From: Actinomyces succiniciruminis | GTDB taxonomy: Bacteria > Actinomycetota > Actinomycetes > Actinomycetales > Actinomycetaceae | Assembly (NCBI RefSeq): GCF_900002405.1 | Contig: NZ_LK995469.1 | Coordinates: forward strand, 1 to 42,959 | Direction: 5' to 3' | Length of the DNA: 42,959 nt | In this document: piece after piece, positions 8,475 to 16,725 of the stretch | Layout: each line of letters begins with the position of its first letter | Numbering within the stretch: position 1 is the first letter of the stretch | Notes under the pieces: model-generated | Told to the model about the DNA's origin: nothing | Database searches by the model: none | The model's input: only the letters and a program-made list of their open reading frames with translations | Position numbers and translations under genes: made by a program

Positions 8475-10339
8475 GCGGTCTTCTCCTGCCTGTCCGGTTG
8501 CATGCGGGAAGCGGCGCCCACGGCGCCCCGGGCGGCCGACTCATCGTCGTCGTCGAGCAGTCCGGCCAGGGCCGCCTGCTGGGCGAAGTCGGGGGCGGCG
8601 GCGACCACCTCGTCGAAGGTGCCGGAGGCGACCAGGTGGGCATCGCGCATGAAGCACACCTGGTCACTGTGGCGGATGGTGGCCAGGCGGTGCGCCACCA
8701 CAATGACGGTCACCTCGCCGGACAGCTCCGCGACCGCCTCGGTGACGGCGGCCTCCGTGGCGGTGTCCAGGGCGGAGGTGGCCTCATCCATGATCAGAAC
8801 GAGCGGCTCGGAGTACAGGGCGCGGGCGATGCCCAGGCGCTGGCGCTGCCCGCCGGACAGCTTCATGCCGCCCTCGCCGACCGATGCCCAGATGCCGCCC
8901 TCGCGCTCCTCAATGACGTCGAGCAGTTGGGCGCGGCGCAGTGCCCGGCGTACTCGGTCCACGTCAATGGAGTCGGTGTCCCAGGACAGGGCGACGTTAT
9001 GGGCGACGGTCGAGTCGAACAGGGAGACTTCCTGGGGCACGTAGCCGACCCGGGAGCGCCAGGAGTGCAGCACCTCCGTCAGGGGCACGTCGTCGACCCG
9101 CAGCTGCCCGCCCGAGGGGGTGAGCAGCCCCAGGATCATGTCCACCAGGGTGGACTTGCCCGAACCGGAGGCGCCGACCAGGGCGAGGGAAGTGCCGAAG
9201 GGAAGGGTCAGGGAGACGTTCTCCACCGCCGGATTGTCGGAACCGGTGTAGGTGAAGGAGACGTTGTCGAGCACCAGGGCGCGGGCGTCGTCGGGCAGCT
9301 CGGTGCCGGCGACCATCTCGGCATGCTGGGCCCGGTTGACGCGGCCGGCCTCGATCTCCGCGAGCACCCGCTCGGCGTAGGGGATATTGGAGCCGGTCTG
9401 CCCCATGATCGTCTGGAAGCGGGTGATGGAGGGGACGATGCGGAAGCCGCACACGCCGAACAGGGCCAGGGAGGACAGCGCCTCGCTCTGCCCGCCCTGG
9501 GCGTAGCCGATGCCGGCGGCGATGGCCAGACCACCGATGAGTGCGATCTCCAGCATGTAGCGGGGCACGGCGCCGAGGAAGGACTGATCGGCGCGGGCCT
9601 GGGAGGCCTTGCGGCGCTCGGCGAGCACCACGCGCTCGAGTTCGGCGGCCTTGTCCCGCAGGGTGATCTCCTTCAGGGAGTGGACCATTTCGGAGACCAG
9701 GCGAACAGCACGCACCGAGTAGGTGCGGTTGTCCTTGCCCGCGGCCACCGCCCGGCGCAGCACCCACATGTACATGACCAGGGCGACGATGCCGAAGTAG
9801 GCGACGGTTACGGCCGCCATCGTGGGGCGGGCGACGAACAGCACCACCATGACGGCCACGAAGGTGCACACCTCGCCGGCCAGCTGGGTGAAGGGGATCA
9901 GCACGCCGGAGACGGTGGAGGCCACGCCCACGTCCGTGGAGCGGACCAGGTCGGTGGAGTGGCGGCGCAGTCGTTCGGCCCAGGGGGCGTAGAAGAAGGA
10001 GTCGAGCAGCTGGGCGCCCAGATCCTGTTCGAAGCTGGCGAAGCGCTTGGTGGAGGCGCGCTGAATGGCGATGGCCAACAGGTCCTTGCTGATGATGAGT
10101 ACGCACACCACCACCAGCAGCCACACCGTGCCGGTGCCGCCCACCGTGATGCCGATGATCGGCACCGTGAACGAGGTCCCGGTCATCAGCGGGGTCAGTA
10201 GGAGCGCCAGGAGTCCCAGGGCGGCGACGTCAAGCAGGGACAGCGCTGAGAACAGGCCGGCGAAGGTCAGGATGAAGCGCGCAGCGTCATGAGGCAGGAC
10301 GCTCAGCAAACTCCTCACGGTGCGCAGCAGCAGACTCAC
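8471..10339 (-). CDS. ABC-type flippase/exporter for lipid-linked glycan (MsbA/PglK-like)
   Basis: A fused exporter of 622 residues. A membrane domain with about six hydrophobic segments (roughly residues 20-325) is followed by a nucleotide-binding domain with Walker A GASGSGKST (about 389-397), a Q-loop in YVPQEVSLF, signature LSGGQRQR (about 494-501), Walker B LVLIMDEATSALD (about 513-525) and an AHRLATIR switch histidine. All catalytic motifs are intact. As first gene of the glycosyltransferase operon it probably flips undecaprenyl-linked repeat units, in place of Wzx. A longer frame opens at GTG 10384, but GTG 10339 is chosen: TATACT lies exactly 6 nt upstream, so the mRNA is probably leaderless. 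Drug or peptide export is the main alternative. Confidence 0.9.
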   Translation of the reverse strand: MSLLLRTVRSLLSVLPHDAARFILTFAGLFSALSLLDVAALGLLALLLTPLMTGTSFTVPIIGITVGGTGTVWLLVVVCVLIISKDLLAIAIQRASTKRFASFEQDLGAQLLDSFFYAPWAERLRRHSTDLVRSTDVGVASTVSGVLIPFTQLAGEVCTFVAVMVVLFVARPTMAAVTVAYFGIVALVMYMWVLRRAVAAGKDNRTYSVRAVRLVSEMVHSLKEITLRDKAAELERVVLAERRKASQARADQSFLGAVPRYMLEIALIGGLAIAAGIGYAQGGQSEALSSLALFGVCGFRIVPSITRFQTIMGQTGSNIPYAERVLAEIEAGRVNRAQHAEMVAGTELPDDARALVLDNVSFTYTGSDNPAVENVSLTLPFGTSLALVGASGSGKSTLVDMILGLLTPSGGQLRVDDVPLTEVLHSWRSRVGYVPQEVSLFDSTVAHNVALSWDTDSIDVDRVRRALRRAQLLDVIEEREGGIWASVGEGGMKLSGGQRQRLGIARALYSEPLVLIMDEATSALDTATEAAVTEAVAELSGEVTVIVVAHRLATIRHSDQVCFMRDAHLVASGTFDEVVAAAPDFAQQAALAGLLDDDDESAARGAVGAASRMQPDRQEKTA

Positions 10340-10345
10340 CCGGCG

Positions 10346-10351
10346 AGTATA
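10346..10351 (-). promoter_or_regulatory. -10 box of leaderless promoter for the glycan operon
   Basis: On the minus strand TATACT is followed by 6 nt and then GTG 10339. This is the TANNNT spacing expected when transcription starts at the first base of the start codon. There is no Shine-Dalgarno sequence before this GTG. Confidence 0.65.
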
Positions 10352-10421
10352 TCCAGCGGGTCTCTCAGCGTGGGCCCTTCCCACCGCCGCTTCAGCGCCG
10401 GCACTCCCCCGCCCTCCCCTC

Positions 10422-10479
10422 GCCGAGGTCGGTCGACGTTACGTGCCGAGGTCGGTCGACGTTACGTGCCGAGGTCGGT
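10422..10479 (+). repeat. 23-bp tandem repeat, 2.5 copies, in divergent promoter region
   Basis: Copies at 10422-10444 and 10445-10467 are identical; a third begins at 10468 and matches for 12 bases (GCCGAGGTCGGT) before diverging. The last copy pairs with downstream sequence to form an imperfect hairpin over 10469-10505 (CCGAG with CTCGG, CGGT with ACCG). The array lies between the divergent starts at 10339 and 10585. It could be a regulator-binding array or a dispersed intergenic repeat; nothing here decides between them. Confidence 0.8.
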
Positions 10480-10571
10480 AGAAGTGGTGAGACCGGTCAT
10501 CTCGGCAGGCGCCGGAATGGGCCGTGCCGACGACGGCGCCCGAGCGCGCCTGCTGGGGGCGCACCGGCCGG

Positions 10572-10577
10572 TAGAGT
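10572..10577 (+). promoter_or_regulatory. -10 box of leaderless promoter for the WbpI-like epimerase
   Basis: TAGAGT, then 7 nt, then ATG 10585. No Shine-Dalgarno sequence precedes the ATG, so the transcript probably begins at or next to the start codon. Confidence 0.6.
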
Positions 10578-10584
10578 CCGAGCC

Positions 10585-11691
10585 ATGAAGGTGCTGTCCG
10601 TGGTCGGGGCCCGCCCCCAGTTCGTCAAACTCGCCCCCATCGCCCACGCCTGCGCCGCCGCCGGCGTGGAGCACGTGATCGTACACACCGGCCAGCACTA
10701 CGACCCCATGCTCTCCGACGTCTTCTTCCGCGACCTGGGCATTCCCGCGCCCGACGTGCACCTGGGTGTGGGGTCGGGCTCGCACGGGGTGCAGACCGGG
10801 GCCATGCTCGCGGCGATGGACGGGGTTCTGGCCGAGCACGCCCCTGACTGGGTGCTGGTCTACGGGGACACAAACTCTACGCTCGCCGGGGCGCTGGCGG
10901 CGGTGAAGCTGCACGTGCCGAGCGCCCACCTGGAGGCGGGGCTGCGCTCCTTCAACCGCGCCATGCCCGAGGAGATCAACCGGGTGCTCACCGACCACGC
11001 CGCCGACCTGCTGCTCACCCCCACCGCAGTGGGCGCCGCCCACCTGGCCGCCGAGGGGCTGGCCGAGCGCACCGTGGTGGTGGGCGACGTCATGACCGAT
11101 GTGCTGCTGCGGGTGCGTGACCAGGTGGCGGGGTCGCCGTCGCCCGTGATGCGCGAGCTGGGTCTGGCAGAGGGCGGCTACTCGCTGGCCACCATCCACC
11201 GGGCGGAGAACACCGACGACGCCGGCCGGCTGCGCGCGGTGCTGGATGCCCTGGCCCGCGTGGACCATCCCGTGGTGCTGCTGGCGCATCCGCGGCTGGT
11301 GGCCAAGTGCGCCGAGCACGGCATCGACCTGGAGGCCGTCGGCGGGGCCCCGGGCTCGCAGCTGCTGGTGCACCCGCCCCTGCCCTACCCGGAGTTGATT
11401 GCCTCCGCCCTGCACGCCCGCGGCGTGATCACGGACTCCGGCGGCTTGCAGAAGGAGGCCTTCCTGCTGCGGGTGCCGTGTACGACGGTGCGACCGCAGA
11501 CCGAGTGGGTGGAGACCGTGGAACTGGGCTGGAATGTGTTGGTGGAGCCCGGGGAGGCACTGGTGGCGGCGGCCTCCCGTCCCAGGCCGGCCGAGCCGGA
11601 CCCGGGCGCTGCCACCCCCTACGGCGACGGTCAGGCCGCCGAGCGGGTGGTGGCCGAGCTGTGCACCCGCGCCGGCACCGTCACCTTCTGA
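10585..11691 (+). CDS. wbpI: Non-hydrolysing UDP-sugar 2-epimerase, WbpI-like
   Basis: A 368-residue epimerase of the WecB superfamily, interconverting the C2 configuration of a UDP-2-acetamido sugar. It reads VVGARPQFVKLAP, HTGQHYDPMLSDVFF, VYGDTNSTLAGALAA, HLEAGLRSFNRAMPEEINR, TIHRAENTDD and TDSGGLQKEA. The GARPQF, SFN and HRAENTDD variants match the WbpI branch (UDP-GlcNAc3NAcA 2-epimerase) rather than classical WecB, which has GTRPEA and TGD as in the second epimerase at 41746. Beside homologues of WbpB, E and D, the likely job is conversion of UDP-GlcNAc3NAcA to UDP-ManNAc3NAcA. It is transcribed away from the ABC/glycosyltransferase operon and converges on the next one. Confidence 0.88.
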   Translation: MKVLSVVGARPQFVKLAPIAHACAAAGVEHVIVHTGQHYDPMLSDVFFRDLGIPAPDVHLGVGSGSHGVQTGAMLAAMDGVLAEHAPDWVLVYGDTNSTLAGALAAVKLHVPSAHLEAGLRSFNRAMPEEINRVLTDHAADLLLTPTAVGAAHLAAEGLAERTVVVGDVMTDVLLRVRDQVAGSPSPVMRELGLAEGGYSLATIHRAENTDDAGRLRAVLDALARVDHPVVLLAHPRLVAKCAEHGIDLEAVGGAPGSQLLVHPPLPYPELIASALHARGVITDSGGLQKEAFLLRVPCTTVRPQTEWVETVELGWNVLVEPGEALVAAASRPRPAEPDPGAATPYGDGQAAERVVAELCTRAGTVTF

Positions 11692-11706
11692 CCGTCCCGC
11701 TCCCGT

Positions 11707-11729
11707 CCGGGCCGTTCTGACTGGCCCGG
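11707..11729. terminator. Possible hairpin terminator between convergent genes
   Basis: CCGGGCC and GGCCCGG form a perfect 7-bp stem with a 9-nt loop, 16 nt after the wbpI-like stop, between convergent genes. No T-tract follows, so it may work poorly or only pause RNA polymerase. Confidence 0.4.
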
Positions 11730-11782
11730 CTCGGCCGGCCGCCCACGAGCGCCACCAACCTCTACGAGCACAAAGTCGTGTG

Positions 11783-13039
11783 TCAGTCCGTCACCGACGC
11801 CTCGGCCAGCAACACCTCGGCGGCGTCACGCAGGGCGGCCTGCATGGAGCGGTGCCGCATGACCCACTCCCGACGGCGCTGCGCCGCTTGGGCCCGCTGC
11901 GCGTCGTCGGCCCGGGACGCCTCCAGGGCGGCCAGCATGGCGGCGGCGACCTGCTCGGCGTCGTAGTCACTCGCCCAGCCCAGGGCGTTGGCGGGCAGGT
12001 CCGTGCGCGCCGGCCCGGGTCCGGCGTAGACCACCGGGGTGCCGCAGGCCAGGGCGGCGAAGATCTTGGTGGGGTAGGCGAAGTCGTAGCCAAGCCCCGG
12101 GCGAATGGACACCACCGAGGCCACCGCCCCGCGCTGCCAGGTGGCGGCCTGCGCGGCCGGCACCAGGTCGCGGAAGACCACGCGCGCGTCCCCGCCCGCC
12201 AGGTCCTTCAGCGCCTGCCAGTCGCTGCCCTGCCCCAGGAACACCAGCCTGGCCTCGGGCTCCTCCCGGTGCACCAGGCGCAAGGCCTCGATGAATACGC
12301 CCGCCCCCTGCCACTCCGAGGCGGTGCCGGCGTACAGGAAGTACGGCGCCGCTGGTGCGTCGGCGGCGCGCGGCCCAGCGGGCGTGAACACGTCGGTGTC
12401 GATGCCGTTGGGCACCACGGTCACCGCGCGGGCGCCCAGTTCCCGTACCCGCTCGGCCACGCCGTCGTTGACGGCCAGCACGGTGCGGGCGCCGCGCAGC
12501 ACCAGGCCCTCCACGCCCCGCAGGGCGCCGACCACCCAGCCGGGGGCACCGGTGGAGGCGGCCGCATCGGACCAGACGTCGGCGGCGTAGTAGGCGTAGG
12601 GGGCGCCGCGCAGGGCGGCGGCCACGCCCACCACCGCCCCGGTGGTGGGCGGCGGCTCGGCGACGATCAGGTCCGGCGCCGGCCCGGCCAGCAGCCGTGC
12701 CGCGAGCGGGATGTCGAAGCTGAGGTACTGGGCGTAGCCGCGGATGTAGCCGCCCTCGTCACGCAGGGCCGGGGCGGAGCTGACGGTGACCCCGGGGTCG
12801 GCGGGCGCAGCCATGCCCGGCGGGGTGGAGGTCAGCACGGTCACCTGTGCGCCGGCGTCGGCCAGGGCGCGGGCCAGTCCGCGCAGCCGCAGCGCGGCGG
12901 CCGCAGGCTCGGGGGCGTACAGGCGGGTCGCCAGCACCACCCGGGGCTCTCCCCCGCGCGGGCGGGCGCGCAGGGCGGCGGTCGCAAGCACCGCCGCCCC
13001 CGTTCCCGCCGCGGCCAGGGCGAGCAGACGGCGGTTCAC
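11783..13039 (-). CDS. GT4 family glycosyltransferase (WbuB-like)
   Basis: A 418-residue GT-B enzyme. It begins with a hydrophobic helix (about residues 4-24) that could anchor it to the membrane, then RVVLATRLYAPEPAAAALRLRGLARAL, typical of WbuB/WcaI-type transferases. Further on are VVPNGIDTDVFTPAG, YAGTASEWQGAGVFIEAL and GYDFAYPTKIFAALACGTPVVYAG, the conserved donor-binding region. The GTG start at 13039 overlaps the wbpB-like stop as GTGA, so it is translationally coupled to the diacetamido-uronate genes. By position it may transfer that sugar, but this is inference. Confidence 0.88.
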   Translation of the reverse strand: MNRRLLALAAAGTGAAVLATAALRARPRGGEPRVVLATRLYAPEPAAAALRLRGLARALADAGAQVTVLTSTPPGMAAPADPGVTVSSAPALRDEGGYIRGYAQYLSFDIPLAARLLAGPAPDLIVAEPPPTTGAVVGVAAALRGAPYAYYAADVWSDAAASTGAPGWVVGALRGVEGLVLRGARTVLAVNDGVAERVRELGARAVTVVPNGIDTDVFTPAGPRAADAPAAPYFLYAGTASEWQGAGVFIEALRLVHREEPEARLVFLGQGSDWQALKDLAGGDARVVFRDLVPAAQAATWQRGAVASVVSIRPGLGYDFAYPTKIFAALACGTPVVYAGPGPARTDLPANALGWASDYDAEQVAAAMLAALEASRADDAQRAQAAQRRREWVMRHRSMQAALRDAAEVLLAEASVTD

Positions 13040-14043
13040 AGCTGCACGGTGCGGCCCTCGGCAGCGGAGGTGAGCACCGCCTCGACCACGCGCAGCGTGT
13101 TGACGCCCTCGGCCATGGTGACGTGCTCACCGCCCACGCCGCGCACGGCGTCACGGAAGCGCTCCTGCTCCAGGGCCAGCGGCTCACGCTTGGGGATGGC
13201 GTAGCGGATGACGTCGCCCTCGGTGACACCGCGGAAGTTGGCGACCTGGTCCCAGTAGGAGGTGACGGTGCCGTTGGCGTAGAAGGTCAGGTCGCCGGTA
13301 AGCGTATCCGCCACGAAGGCGCCCTTCTCCCCGGTGACGATGGTGACGCGCTCCTTGAAGGGGGTCAGCCAGTTGACTACGTGGGAGACGATCACGCCGC
13401 TGGCCAGCCGTCCGGAGGCGACCACCATATCCTCGTTCTCCCGGCCGGAGCGGTGGGCCACCTGGGCGCTGATGGACACGTATGGCGAGCCCGCCACCCA
13501 GGCGGTCAGGTCGACGTCGTGGGTGGCCAGGTCCTTGACCACGCCCACGTCGCTGATGCGCGCCGGGAAGGGGCCCTGGCGGCGGGTGAGGACCTGATAG
13601 ACCTGGCCCAGCTCGCCGGCGTCGAGCCGCTCCCGCAGCGCCCGCAGGGCCGGGTTGCAGCGCTCCACATAGCCGACGGCACCCACCAGGCCGCGGGATG
13701 CGAAGGCGTCGCGTACCCGCTCGCCGGCCTCGACGGAGTGGGCGATGGGCTTCTCCACCATGGTGGGCACGCCCGCCTCGGCGAGGGCCAGGGCGACCTC
13801 CTCGTGGTAGACGGTGGGGACGGCGACCATGGCGGCATCCAGGCCGGCGTCGATGAGGGCGTGCACATCCGGCAGCACTTCCAGGTCCCCGGCGACGCCG
13901 AAGCGGTCGCCGCCCGGGTCGGCCACGGCCACCAGAGCCACGCCCTCGGTGGCGCGGATGACCCGGGCGTGGTGGCGGCCCATGGAGCCCAGGCCGATCA
14001 GGCCCAGGCGCAGCGGAGCGGCGGTGGTGGCGTTCTCGCTCAT
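13036..14043 (-). CDS. wbpB: Gfo/Idh/MocA oxidoreductase, WbpB/WlbA-like UDP-GlcNAcA 3-dehydrogenase
   Basis: A 335-residue NAD-dependent oxidoreductase. The Rossmann glycine motif is GLIGLGSMGRHHARVI (residues 14-29), the family lysine is in EKP (97-99), and the catalytic region reads KDLATHDVDL with His 175. In known pathways WbpB/WlbA oxidises C3 of UDP-GlcNAcA to the 3-keto sugar, the substrate of the WbpE aminotransferase encoded immediately upstream. Two starts are possible: ATG 14043, one base after the aminotransferase stop, and GTG 14052, overlapping it. I chose the ATG, but GAAGG is better spaced for the GTG, so three more residues are possible. Confidence 0.88.
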   Translation of the reverse strand: MSENATTAAPLRLGLIGLGSMGRHHARVIRATEGVALVAVADPGGDRFGVAGDLEVLPDVHALIDAGLDAAMVAVPTVYHEEVALALAEAGVPTMVEKPIAHSVEAGERVRDAFASRGLVGAVGYVERCNPALRALRERLDAGELGQVYQVLTRRQGPFPARISDVGVVKDLATHDVDLTAWVAGSPYVSISAQVAHRSGRENEDMVVASGRLASGVIVSHVVNWLTPFKERVTIVTGEKGAFVADTLTGDLTFYANGTVTSYWDQVANFRGVTEGDVIRYAIPKREPLALEQERFRDAVRGVGGEHVTMAEGVNTLRVVEAVLTSAAEGRTVQL

Positions 14044-14044
14044 C

Positions 14045-15175
14045 TCAGGCACCCGCCTTCACGACGGCGTCCACGGCCTGCACGATGCGATCCAGGTCGG
14101 CCTGCGACAGGGAGGGGTGGACCGGCAGGGACAGGCACTCGCGGGCGACCAGTTCGGTGTTCGGCAGTTCGAGGTCGGGTGCGTAGGGGGCCAGGGAGTC
14201 CAGGCGGTGGTTGGGGATCGGGTAGTAGACGCCGGAGCCGACCTGCCACTCCTCGCGCAGGGTGCTCTGGGCGGCGTCGCGCTCGGCGGCGGTGGCCCCC
14301 TCCAGGCGGATCGTGTACTGGTGGTAGACGTGCCGGTAGCCGTCGGGAACATGCGGTGTGATCACGCCGGGGACGTCGGCGAGTCCGGCGTCCAGGGCGG
14401 CGGCATTGGCACGGCGCGCCTCGGTCCAGCCGTCCAGCTTCTTCAGCTGCACCCGGCCGACGGCGGCGGCCACGTCCGTCATGCGGTTGTTCAGGCCCAC
14501 CAGTTCGTTGGCGTACTGCTTCTCCATGCCCTGGTTGCGCAGCAGGCGCACGCGGCGCGCCAGTTCTGCGTCGGAGGTGGAGACGATGCCGCCCTCCAGG
14601 GTGGTCATGTTCTTGGTCGGGTAGAAGGAGAAGGAGCCCCATGCCCCGAAGGTGCCCACGGGCTTGCCGTTGATGGCGGCGCCGTGCGCCTGAGCGCAGT
14701 CCTCGAAGACCGCCAGGTGGTGGCGGGCGGCGAGCTCCATGATGGCGTCCATGCTCGCCGGCAGGCCGTACAGGTGCACCACCTCGATGGCGACCGTATT
14801 GTCAGTGATAGCGGCCTCCACCGAGACCGGGTCCAGGGTGAAGGTGACCGGGTCGATGTCGGCGAAGACGGGCTTGGCACCGGTGATGGCCACGGAGTTG
14901 CCGGTGGCCGCGAAGGTGAAGGAGGGGACGATCACCTCCGGGGCGCCGCCCTCGGCCTTGAGGTTGCTGGCCAAGGTGGCCAGGTGCTGGGCGGAGGTGC
15001 CGGAGTTGACGGCGACGCAGTGGGCGCCGGCGACCACCTGGGTGGAGAACTCCTCCTCGAAGGCGGCGACCTGCGGTCCCTGGACGACCATGCCTGAGGC
15101 CAGGACGGCGTCGACGGCGGCGCGCTCCTCGTCCCCGATGATCGGCTTGGCGGCGGGAATGAACTCGCGTGACAT
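14045..15175 (-). CDS. wbpE: DegT/DnrJ/EryC1-type sugar aminotransferase, WbpE/WlbC-like
   Basis: A 376-residue PLP enzyme that transfers an amino group to a keto-sugar nucleotide. Fold-I landmarks are intact: the PLP-phosphate loop VNSGTSAQHLA, the EDCAQAHGA aspartate (D159), and the Schiff-base lysine K188 in SFSFYPTKNMTTLEGG. In the Wbp pathway it forms the 3-amino group of UDP-GlcNAc(3NH2)A using glutamate. The open frame extends upstream to 15262, but ATG 15175 shares one base with the preceding stop (TGATG) and starts directly with the conserved MSREFIPAAKP, so the upstream extension is rejected. Confidence 0.92.
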   Translation of the reverse strand: MSREFIPAAKPIIGDEERAAVDAVLASGMVVQGPQVAAFEEEFSTQVVAGAHCVAVNSGTSAQHLATLASNLKAEGGAPEVIVPSFTFAATGNSVAITGAKPVFADIDPVTFTLDPVSVEAAITDNTVAIEVVHLYGLPASMDAIMELAARHHLAVFEDCAQAHGAAINGKPVGTFGAWGSFSFYPTKNMTTLEGGIVSTSDAELARRVRLLRNQGMEKQYANELVGLNNRMTDVAAAVGRVQLKKLDGWTEARRANAAALDAGLADVPGVITPHVPDGYRHVYHQYTIRLEGATAAERDAAQSTLREEWQVGSGVYYPIPNHRLDSLAPYAPDLELPNTELVARECLSLPVHPSLSQADLDRIVQAVDAVVKAGA

Positions 15176-15876
15176 CAGTGGGTGACCTCCCGGATCGTGT
15201 TTTCGGAGCTGTTGGCGGCAAGTGTTTCTTCGTACAGGGCGCCGGTTGCGGGGCAGCGCCACCGGCGCATGCCTGCGGGGGCCGGCTCGCCGGCGACGTC
15301 GGCGGGGGCGGCGTCATTGCCCGTGGGGGCGTTCGCCGCGTCGTCTTCGACGGGTACAAGCGGCTCGCCGGCGCGGCCCACCCAGCCGATGCGGCGGGCG
15401 GGAACCCCGGCCACCAGCGCATGTGCGGGCACGTCCTTGGTGACGACGGCGCCGGCGGCGACGGTGGCCCATGCGCCGATGCGCACGGGGGCGACGCACA
15501 CGGCGCGCGCCCCGATGGAGGCGCCCTCCTCCACGGTTACGCCGACCGGTTCCCAGTCAGAGGCCGACTTCAGGGAGCCGTCGGGGTTGACGGCGCGGGG
15601 GAAGTGATCGTTGGTGAAGGTGACGGCGGGGCCGACGAACACGCCGTCCGCCAGGCGGGCGGGCTCGTAGATCAGGGCGTAGTTCTGCACCTTGCAATTG
15701 CGCCCCATGCGCACGCCCTCGCCGATGTAGGCGCCGCGGCCCACGATGCAGCCCTCACCGAGCACCGCGTGCTCGCGAACCTGGGCCAGATGCCAGATGG
15801 ATGAGCCCTCCCCGATGGTCGCGTCGGGTGAGACGTCGGCGGATGGGGCGATCCGGGCGGGACTGGCCGGACTCAT
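15175..15876 (-). CDS. wbpD: Hexapeptide-repeat N-acetyltransferase, WbpD/WlbB-like
   Basis: A 233-residue left-handed beta-helix acyltransferase. Hexapeptide turns run from SPDATIGEGSSIWH through VGRGAYIGEGVRMG to IGARAVCVAPVRIGAWATVAAGAVVTKDVPA; the NDHFPRA loop and VAGVPARRIGWVG end match WbpD/WlbB, which acetylate the 3-amino group of UDP-GlcNAc(3NH2)A. The last ~60 residues (acidic linker, then RRWRCPATGALYEE) exceed the core domain. ATG 15876 has GAGGAG 7 nt upstream and is first in the wbpD-E-B-glycosyltransferase operon, divergent from a GT2 gene. Unlike many unit-leading genes here it has an ordinary ribosome binding site. Confidence 0.9.
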   Translation of the reverse strand: MSPASPARIAPSADVSPDATIGEGSSIWHLAQVREHAVLGEGCIVGRGAYIGEGVRMGRNCKVQNYALIYEPARLADGVFVGPAVTFTNDHFPRAVNPDGSLKSASDWEPVGVTVEEGASIGARAVCVAPVRIGAWATVAAGAVVTKDVPAHALVAGVPARRIGWVGRAGEPLVPVEDDAANAPTGNDAAPADVAGEPAPAGMRRWRCPATGALYEETLAANSSENTIREVTH

Positions 15877-15969
15877 GGCGGCTCCTCACTGGCCTGTAGC
15901 TGGGCACTGGGCGTACGTCGGAGCACCGACCTCAACCGGGCGGCACTGCGCGGCCATCTTAGGACAATC

Positions 15970-16704
15970 GTGTGCGAGAATGCGGCGGTGACGTCCACCG
16001 ATGGCCAGCAGTCGCCGCCACCCGTACCGGTTGGCCCGATAACCGACGCCTGGCTGGTGATTCCCCTGTTCAACGAGGCCCCGGTGGTGCGCGGCGTCAT
16101 TGAGGAGGCGCGGCGCGTCTTCCCGCTGGTCGTCGCCGTCGACGACGGCTCGAAGGATGACTCGGCAGCACAGGCCGCGGCGGGCGGCGCCGTCGTCGTC
16201 CGGCACCCGCTCAACCTGGGTCAGGGAGCGGCGCTGCAGACCGGCATCACCTATGTGCTGGAGCGTACCGACGCCCGCTACGTGGTGACCTTCGACGCCG
16301 ACGGCCAACACTCGGTGGCCGACGCCGCCGCCATGGTGCAGGCGGCCCGCCAGGAGGGCCTGGCGTTCGTGCTGGGGTCGCGGTTCCTCCAGGGCCCCTC
16401 CCCCGTCGGCTGGCTCAAACGACTCGTGCTGAAGACCGCCGCGGTGGCGGCCTCACACACCACCGGCATGCACCTGACCGACGCGCACAACGGCCTGCGG
16501 GTGATCCGCCGCGACGCCGCCGCCCGGCTCGACCTGCGCCAGAACCGGATGGCCCACGCCTCCGAGATCGTGCGCCAGCTTGGCGCCACCGGACTGCCGT
16601 GGCGGGAGTTCCCGGTGCACATCGTCTACACCGACTACTCCAAGGGCAAGGGGCAGTCGTTGTGGAACTCGATCAACATCCTCGTTGACCTGCTGTTCTC
16701 GTAA
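15970..16704 (+). CDS. GT2 family glycosyltransferase, polyprenyl-phosphate sugar transferase-like
   Basis: A 244-residue GT-A enzyme resembling dolichol/polyprenol-phosphate mannosyltransferases. It shows AWLVIPLFNEAPVVRGV, VVAVDDGSKDDS, NLGQGAALQTGI, VVTFDADGQH (the DxD motif) and an FLQGPSPVG loop. It lacks the C-terminal membrane helices of some relatives; the DUF2304 protein encoded 21 nt downstream may supply membrane contact, a recurrent pairing in actinobacteria. The start is uncertain: GTG 15970 has AGGA 5 nt upstream, whereas GTG 15988 has an extended -10-like TGCGAGAAT 6 nt before it and could be leaderless. Confidence 0.88.
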   Translation: MCENAAVTSTDGQQSPPPVPVGPITDAWLVIPLFNEAPVVRGVIEEARRVFPLVVAVDDGSKDDSAAQAAAGGAVVVRHPLNLGQGAALQTGITYVLERTDARYVVTFDADGQHSVADAAAMVQAARQEGLAFVLGSRFLQGPSPVGWLKRLVLKTAAVAASHTTGMHLTDAHNGLRVIRRDAAARLDLRQNRMAHASEIVRQLGATGLPWREFPVHIVYTDYSKGKGQSLWNSINILVDLLFS

Positions 16705-16725
16705 CCCGCCCCCATACTTGATGTC

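Noticed and set aside
10422-10479. A CRISPR array
   Set aside because: The 23-bp copies are directly adjacent with no spacers, and there are no cas genes.
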